Shown here: in pieces, positions 35,669 through 40,360 of the stretch | How the letters are laid out: every line of letters starts with the position of its first letter | Numbering within the stretch: the first letter of the stretch is position 1 | Source: Ichthyophonus hoferi | Lineage: Eukaryota > Opisthokonta > Ichthyosporea > Ichthyophonida > Ichthyophonidae | Direction of reading: 5' to 3' | DNA: 40,360 bases | Assembly (NCBI GenBank): GCA_002751075.1 | Contig: NAOQ01000017.1 | Location: 27,466-67,825 of the forward strand | Translations under genes and position numbers: made by a program | The notes under the pieces: generated by a model | What the model was told of the DNA's origin: nothing | What the model saw: the letters and a program-made list of their open reading frames with translations, nothing else | Database searches by the model: none

Positions 35669-38346
35669 CACGGAGTCAAGTACACGTGTATACCCTTGTT
35701 TAATACTAATACTAGTTAAAAACGGTTAAAATAGTGAAATCAAACCACAAAATGAAAGACAAAATAAAGAGTAGCACTCATAATATATTTGCAGTTATTT
35801 CAAATCACAGAGAAGTGGTTACCTAAAGCAACTTTTAAACAATAGCTTTTGCATTCTTTTAAGCAGTGGATATAGGTAGAATAATTTATTATGCTATAAA
35901 TATATTTTGACACAAATTAACGGAATTCTTAGCTTTTGGACACGAAACACTTTCGCCAATAGCGTGCTATATTCTTATGCCCAAGACCCAGAACATTGCA
36001 CTGCTTTTTAAAGTAAAAAGTACACCCTGTTGGAAATATTGCATAAAATCAGGGGTGGTATTTTCTTTTATGAAAAATTTGGTCTAAAATAGATTGTAAT
36101 CTGTGGAAATTTAGTAATTTTAGGATTCTCCCTGATATACTTCATACTATTTCTAAAAATATAATACATAAAATTATTACACTTCTTATATTCATTTGTT
36201 TTTGTTATTGGATCTGTTAACAAATGTTCAGGATATTAAAGTTATGTTTTAAATTCCAAGAAAATCTACAATAAATTTGAACTTGAATAAATTCTTATAC
36301 TATATCATTTAGATTACCAGAAGGATGCGTCATTTTTTGACGTTATTATTTTTAATCTTATTGTTATTGTTTGTAGAAATACGTAGAGGCGTATATTTTT
36401 TTTAAAGTACAACGTTACTAAAGTCTACACGAATTCAATGTGCAATGCACTCATGAATCTACCAAGTTCAAATTATTTCATAATATTCGGGAACAACTAG
36501 AATTGTAAAAAGTCGGATAGAAAGGTTAATTTTTACAAAATCAAAATGAGGTGGAAGGGGCAAATAAAATATACAACACTAATACAATAAATCCAGATCC
36601 AATTCATCTTAGTAATCTTAGTAGAAATATATTTCTCTTGGCGTATAAAGTGTTATGCCTATCTCTACATATCAAAACTTGGTCTTCAAAACCTCAAAAG
36701 TCCCAGGAACCTGGGAAATGCCCCCTGTAAATATTTAATGCCTATCAACCGCTGTTCCAATCAAAGAAATAAAATAATTATAAAGTTAAAAATGTACATT
36801 TAAGTATTTTATAAGGTAAAAGATAGCCGTCAGTATACACATGAATACACAATGTACATCTAAAAAATTTTCTTAGAAAATTATTATTAAATATTTTATT
36901 TATTTATAAATATCAAAAAATAAAATAACTTACTATAATTCCCTTAAACATTGCTGTAGCTAAGTAATCTATCCATTATAACTATTCATTTAATTGTTCT
37001 CAATCGGATCAATATTAATTACTCTAACCCACTTATCTTATTGATAACTACATATTTTATTAGTAGAAACCAATTTGGAAGTAGTGTGTAGGCAATAGCT
37101 ATTGGTGTAGCTCTCAACCTAAACACACCCCATTAACCAATAGTTTATATAGTAAATATCAATATCAGTAATAAACAGAATCTTTATGTTAAAAATCAAG
37201 TAATATCAATATAGATTCGATTCAACTTACAACTTTCCATATGACATGATTTTGTCCTCGTAAACTATACCCATTAGTACATTTTTTAGTATATAAATTT
37301 AATTTTTATATATCTGGGTATTTTAATCTACTATATTCATATTTTAACGCATTTCATAATAAGGTACTAAGATATGCTTGGACTTTTTTCTTAGACTGAT
37401 TTGGGATCACCCGACGATAGGAATCTATTTTAAGCGGATTGGACAGTATCTTAAAATATAATTTGGATATATTTGGATATGTTTGGAACTATAGTTATTG
37501 GTATATTATTATCTGCATAATACACTAATTAAAACTAATTTTATATTTCAAATTTATATTAATACTAAAATAATACTTAACTTTTATATTAACACTTTAT
37601 TAATGCACAATAATAAGCCAATATAAACCGATTTATTACACTAAAACCAATACACATCTCCATTATCACCAATAATAAATATGCACGTGCACTGAGATTC
37701 CTGAGGTTATATTATTCGTTGATAAACATTAAATGTTTGTATTCATTCGCAGGACTGGAGGTTGCAGGTCTCTACAAATGGGCTTACTTGTTTAATGCTC
37801 TTTTGCTTAATCTACAATACCAGGTTAAGCTACTAATACAAACATTGACTCCATAAAATAACTATTATGATTGTACGTACAGTGGTTCTTATGTCCAATC
37901 AAACGCTTTTAGGGATGATACTAATTCAAGGGCTTTTTAGAAATTATGTGTGTAAGAATTTAAAACGGTATAACTCGATTCCTTTGATAAATTAGACTTC
38001 ATTTGAAAACAAAAATACTGTATATGTATGTATTATGACATAATTCTCTTTACTATTATATATATACTGTATATCAACATATATATTAATGATATACTAC
38101 CTAAATATACAACCTATAATTTAAACCGTTAATGAGTGAAGTTTTTTTTAAAAAAGGGAAAAATAGCATCCTAATAATAACTAGATATATATACCCACAA
38201 TGCAACTGTGGGCTGTTGTTGTTAACACGATAATAGTAAAAGCACGTAGAAAGAAGAGTTGATTGTGGTGACACCTTGAGTATTATTACTGTTAAGGGAA
38301 ATAACCTGTCAATAGCTCAGTAGACATTTACGGCTTGAATAGAAAC
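35669..38346. other. Divergent intergenic region
   Basis: About 2.7 kb between the starts of the PH/CRAL-TRIO gene (minus) and the FHA gene (plus). Promoters of both presumably lie here. I see no exon, RNA gene or recognisable regulatory motif; the sequence is uniformly AT-rich with small palindromes only. Confidence 0.55.
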
Positions 38347-40360
38347 ATGGAGTCGGTATCAACAAACGCTAAGACCATGCCCATAGTTGTGTTGGTGCCT
38401 ATAGATTATGATTTTGGCAGGCGCGAGTTACAGTTGAAACCTAATAGGAAAAGGAGGATAGGGCGAGGGATGTCAAAGGTTTGTGTTTGTATGTTAGGTT
38501 GAAGTTATTTTAAAAAGGTTATGTTTGTATAACTGTATATATATATGTGTGAGTGCGGTTTTTGTTATGCATGTATGGTATAATATATTTTTTGTTCTGA
38601 ATAATATAAGCAGGCCTGAATAATACTGGTTAATTGCTAAAGGGATCTGAGAGTTGTATTTCATAAACAACATGATAACTATTCTAGAGGCGCACATAGT
38701 CAAGTTACCCAATCACAATCATGTATCTGTATATACTTATAGAGGTAAAGGTATAGAGGTAGCAAGAGGGAAATATGGTAAATAGAGAGAATGAAAGATA
38801 AGGGTATGATTAAAACCAAACGCGTGTATATAAGTGGGGTTATACAACGAGGGCATATAGATGAAACAGAACTTTGAAATTAGGGCTTTGAAGTAGACAA
38901 TAAATACAAACACGAGGAAAGAAATAAGGCATATTAGAGGGAGTAGTTAGAGATGGGAAGATGTGAAGGCTGCAGTAATTGACTATGCGAGTTATGATGT
39001 GATAGAATGATGGATGGACTGTTTGTCTAGATTTATTATACATTGATAGATTATACAGTTTATGGTATCAGCTATTGCGTATATTATTAAGCTTTGTGTA
39101 TGTTTTATTTTGCATATAGATGTCTACATAACCCTTAAAATAGCATTATTTGGTATTGTTTATAGATATAGGAGTAATTAAATATCAATTATGATATTAT
39201 GGATCGTATGCCCTGGTCAACCTAATCCAATAAGATGGTAGTTTGTTATTTTTATAATGACAATATCTATTCAATTGATTCATCAATTTATATATATATA
39301 TATACATTTATTGCATATATCTCGCACGAATGTAACTTTATGCTATATTTTCCCCTATTTTTCTTAAGTATATTTGTACATATATATACTGATTTTTTCA
39401 ATTGACTTAATTATAATTATAATCTTTCCTACTATTCTATTTTCCATTCCAGGGACAGGAATAATTAAAATTTATAATTTATAATTGGCCTGTATATACA
39501 TATATACTCGTATTAATTCTGTAGTAAAGCGAAAATATTTTAACCAAATATAAATTAAATTTAAAACTTCTCCGGTATATACATATATATATGTACTAGT
39601 ATTTTAAGTGAACAGAAAAGTAAGTACTTCACCATGACATTTAAAATCATAGGCTAATATTGGCTGATATAGATCAGTCCTTCTCCTACCAACGCTATCT
39701 TTGAGTCCCAAATACTGTCTAGGAACCATGCCGAGATGTGGTGGGATGCAGACAAGGGGCATGTATGGCTCTCTCTTTTATACATCCTATTACTACATTT
39801 CCCTCTCTCTTATACAACCTATCACTACATCTCCCTCTCTTTTATACATCCATGGATAAATAAATACAGGAAAATAATGGTAGATAGACAGATGGCGAAA
39901 GGTAGATGTTCCCACCCATGCACATACATAAATACACGCACACATATATATATCATCATCCTATTATTAATAATGTTTTTTGATGTTTCTGACATACTGG
40001 TATATCTATATCTATATCTATACCTATACCTGTACACATAACAGCTGATTCTACGCGATACCAAAAGTGTAAACGGAACCTTTGTTAATGAGATGAGACT
40101 TAGTCAGAGTGGAAATATGAGTCACGCTGTAGTATTAGCCAATGATGATATCTTACAACTGGGAGAGGATGGTGATGGATTGGGTAGGTGAGGGGGTATG
40201 ACGTAATGTTATCATAGTAATGATGTATATGATTGGGTAGGTGAGCGAGTATGATGCAGTGTTATCATGGTAATGATGTTATGTGATTGAGTAGGTGAGT
40301 AAATATGACATGGGGTTGTCATGGTAATGTTGATTCTGTACGTTGTATAGAGATATTGGT
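38347..40360 (+). CDS. SLMAP/Far9/Far10/VPS64-type FHA-domain protein, first three exons, partial
   Basis: Exons are 38347-38478, 39673-39762 and 40045-40187, with GT-AG introns. The first two junctions are phase 0 and exon 3 ends in phase 2. Together they encode an almost complete FHA domain: LQLKPNRKRRIGRG in exon 1 (phosphopeptide-binding Arg), FESQILSRNHAEMWWD in exon 2 (core Ser and His) and LRDTKSVNGTFVNEMRLS plus VVLANDDILQLGED in exon 3 (conserved Asn of the SxNGTF-type loop). The SRNHA and DTKS-x-NGTF-x-N-x-x-RLS pattern is that of animal SLMAP and fungal Far9/Far10/VPS64, which act in STRIPAK or the Far complex. The FHA domain of SLMAP binds phospho-Thr on MST1/2. The expected coiled coil and C-terminal membrane anchor lie beyond the right edge. 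The start at 38347 places the FHA domain right at the N-terminus, as in SLMAP. Confidence 0.9.
39769..39850. repeat. Tandem repeat of about 32 bp in an FHA-gene intron
   Basis: About two and a half units of CTCTCTCTTTTATACATCCT followed by ATTACTACATTTC start just inside the intron after exon 2. The units differ slightly. Confidence 0.75.
40001..40030. repeat. TATATC/TATACC hexamer microsatellite
   Basis: About five hexamer units (TATATC becoming TATACC) form a pyrimidine-bearing tract just upstream of the acceptor of exon 3 at 40044. Confidence 0.8.
40178..40332. repeat. 53-54-bp tandem repeat that includes a splice donor, three units
   Basis: Units begin at 40178, 40231 and 40285 with GATTGGGTAGGTGAG (third unit GATTGAGTAGGTGAG) and share GTTATCATGGTAATGATG. 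The first unit covers the last bases of FHA exon 3 and its donor, so a donor-like GTAGGTGAG recurs twice in the intron. Confidence 0.88.

Noticed and set aside
39825-40064. Minus-strand open frame with repeated Arg-Tyr dipeptides
   Set aside because: The dipeptide run is a translation of the TATATC hexamer microsatellite in an intron.

Overview
The window is an AT-rich piece of nuclear genome with intron-rich genes. Every intron I could place has GT-AG ends, usually with a GTATGT or GTAAGT donor and a TTACAG-like acceptor. Introns run from about 100 bp to about 2.6 kb, and stops TAA, TAG and TGA are all used, so the code is standard. The gene set (BUD13, an RNF216-type RBR ubiquitin ligase, an EPHX3/4-like membrane epoxide hydrolase, an SLMAP/Far10-type FHA protein) points to an opisthokont. 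Long AT-rich introns beside a Ty1/Copia element fit a unicellular relative of animals, such as an ichthyosporean, better than a typical fungus. That placement is inference.

Layout. 1-3250, minus strand: the first six exons of BUD13, running off the left edge. 3251-6432: about 3.2 kb with no recognisable gene. 6433-14649, minus strand: an RNF216/Triad3-like ligase in about 16 exons; the RING-IBR-RING exons are well supported, but the exons at 11.2-12.8 kb and the last two are tentative. 15.0-22.0 kb: fossil Ty1/Copia sequence. It contains a plus-strand integrase-RT piece, a plus-strand leader/gag-start piece, and a minus-strand copy (leader, gag, protease, integrase) interrupted by a 493-base assembly gap. 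23192-29224, plus strand: a complete 11-exon epoxide-hydrolase gene, with a further fragment of the Copia family in one intron. 30768-35668, minus strand: a complete gene that joins a PH domain, two membrane segments and a CRAL-TRIO (Sec14) domain. 35669-38346: the divergent intergenic region. 38347 to the right edge, plus strand: the first three exons of an FHA protein of the SLMAP/Far9/Far10/VPS64 family.

Nothing suggests that these genes form one pathway: splicing (BUD13), ubiquitin signalling (RNF216), lipid/epoxide chemistry (EPHX-like), lipid transfer at membranes (PH/CRAL-TRIO) and STRIPAK-type signalling (FHA). Most exons are short and conventional ORF calling misses many of them. The models were built by matching splice phase with family motifs. 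The most notable items are the PH-2TM-CRAL-TRIO architecture, the inverted Copia arrangement, several possible microexons, a recursive-splice-like site, and tandem repeats that copy splice donors.
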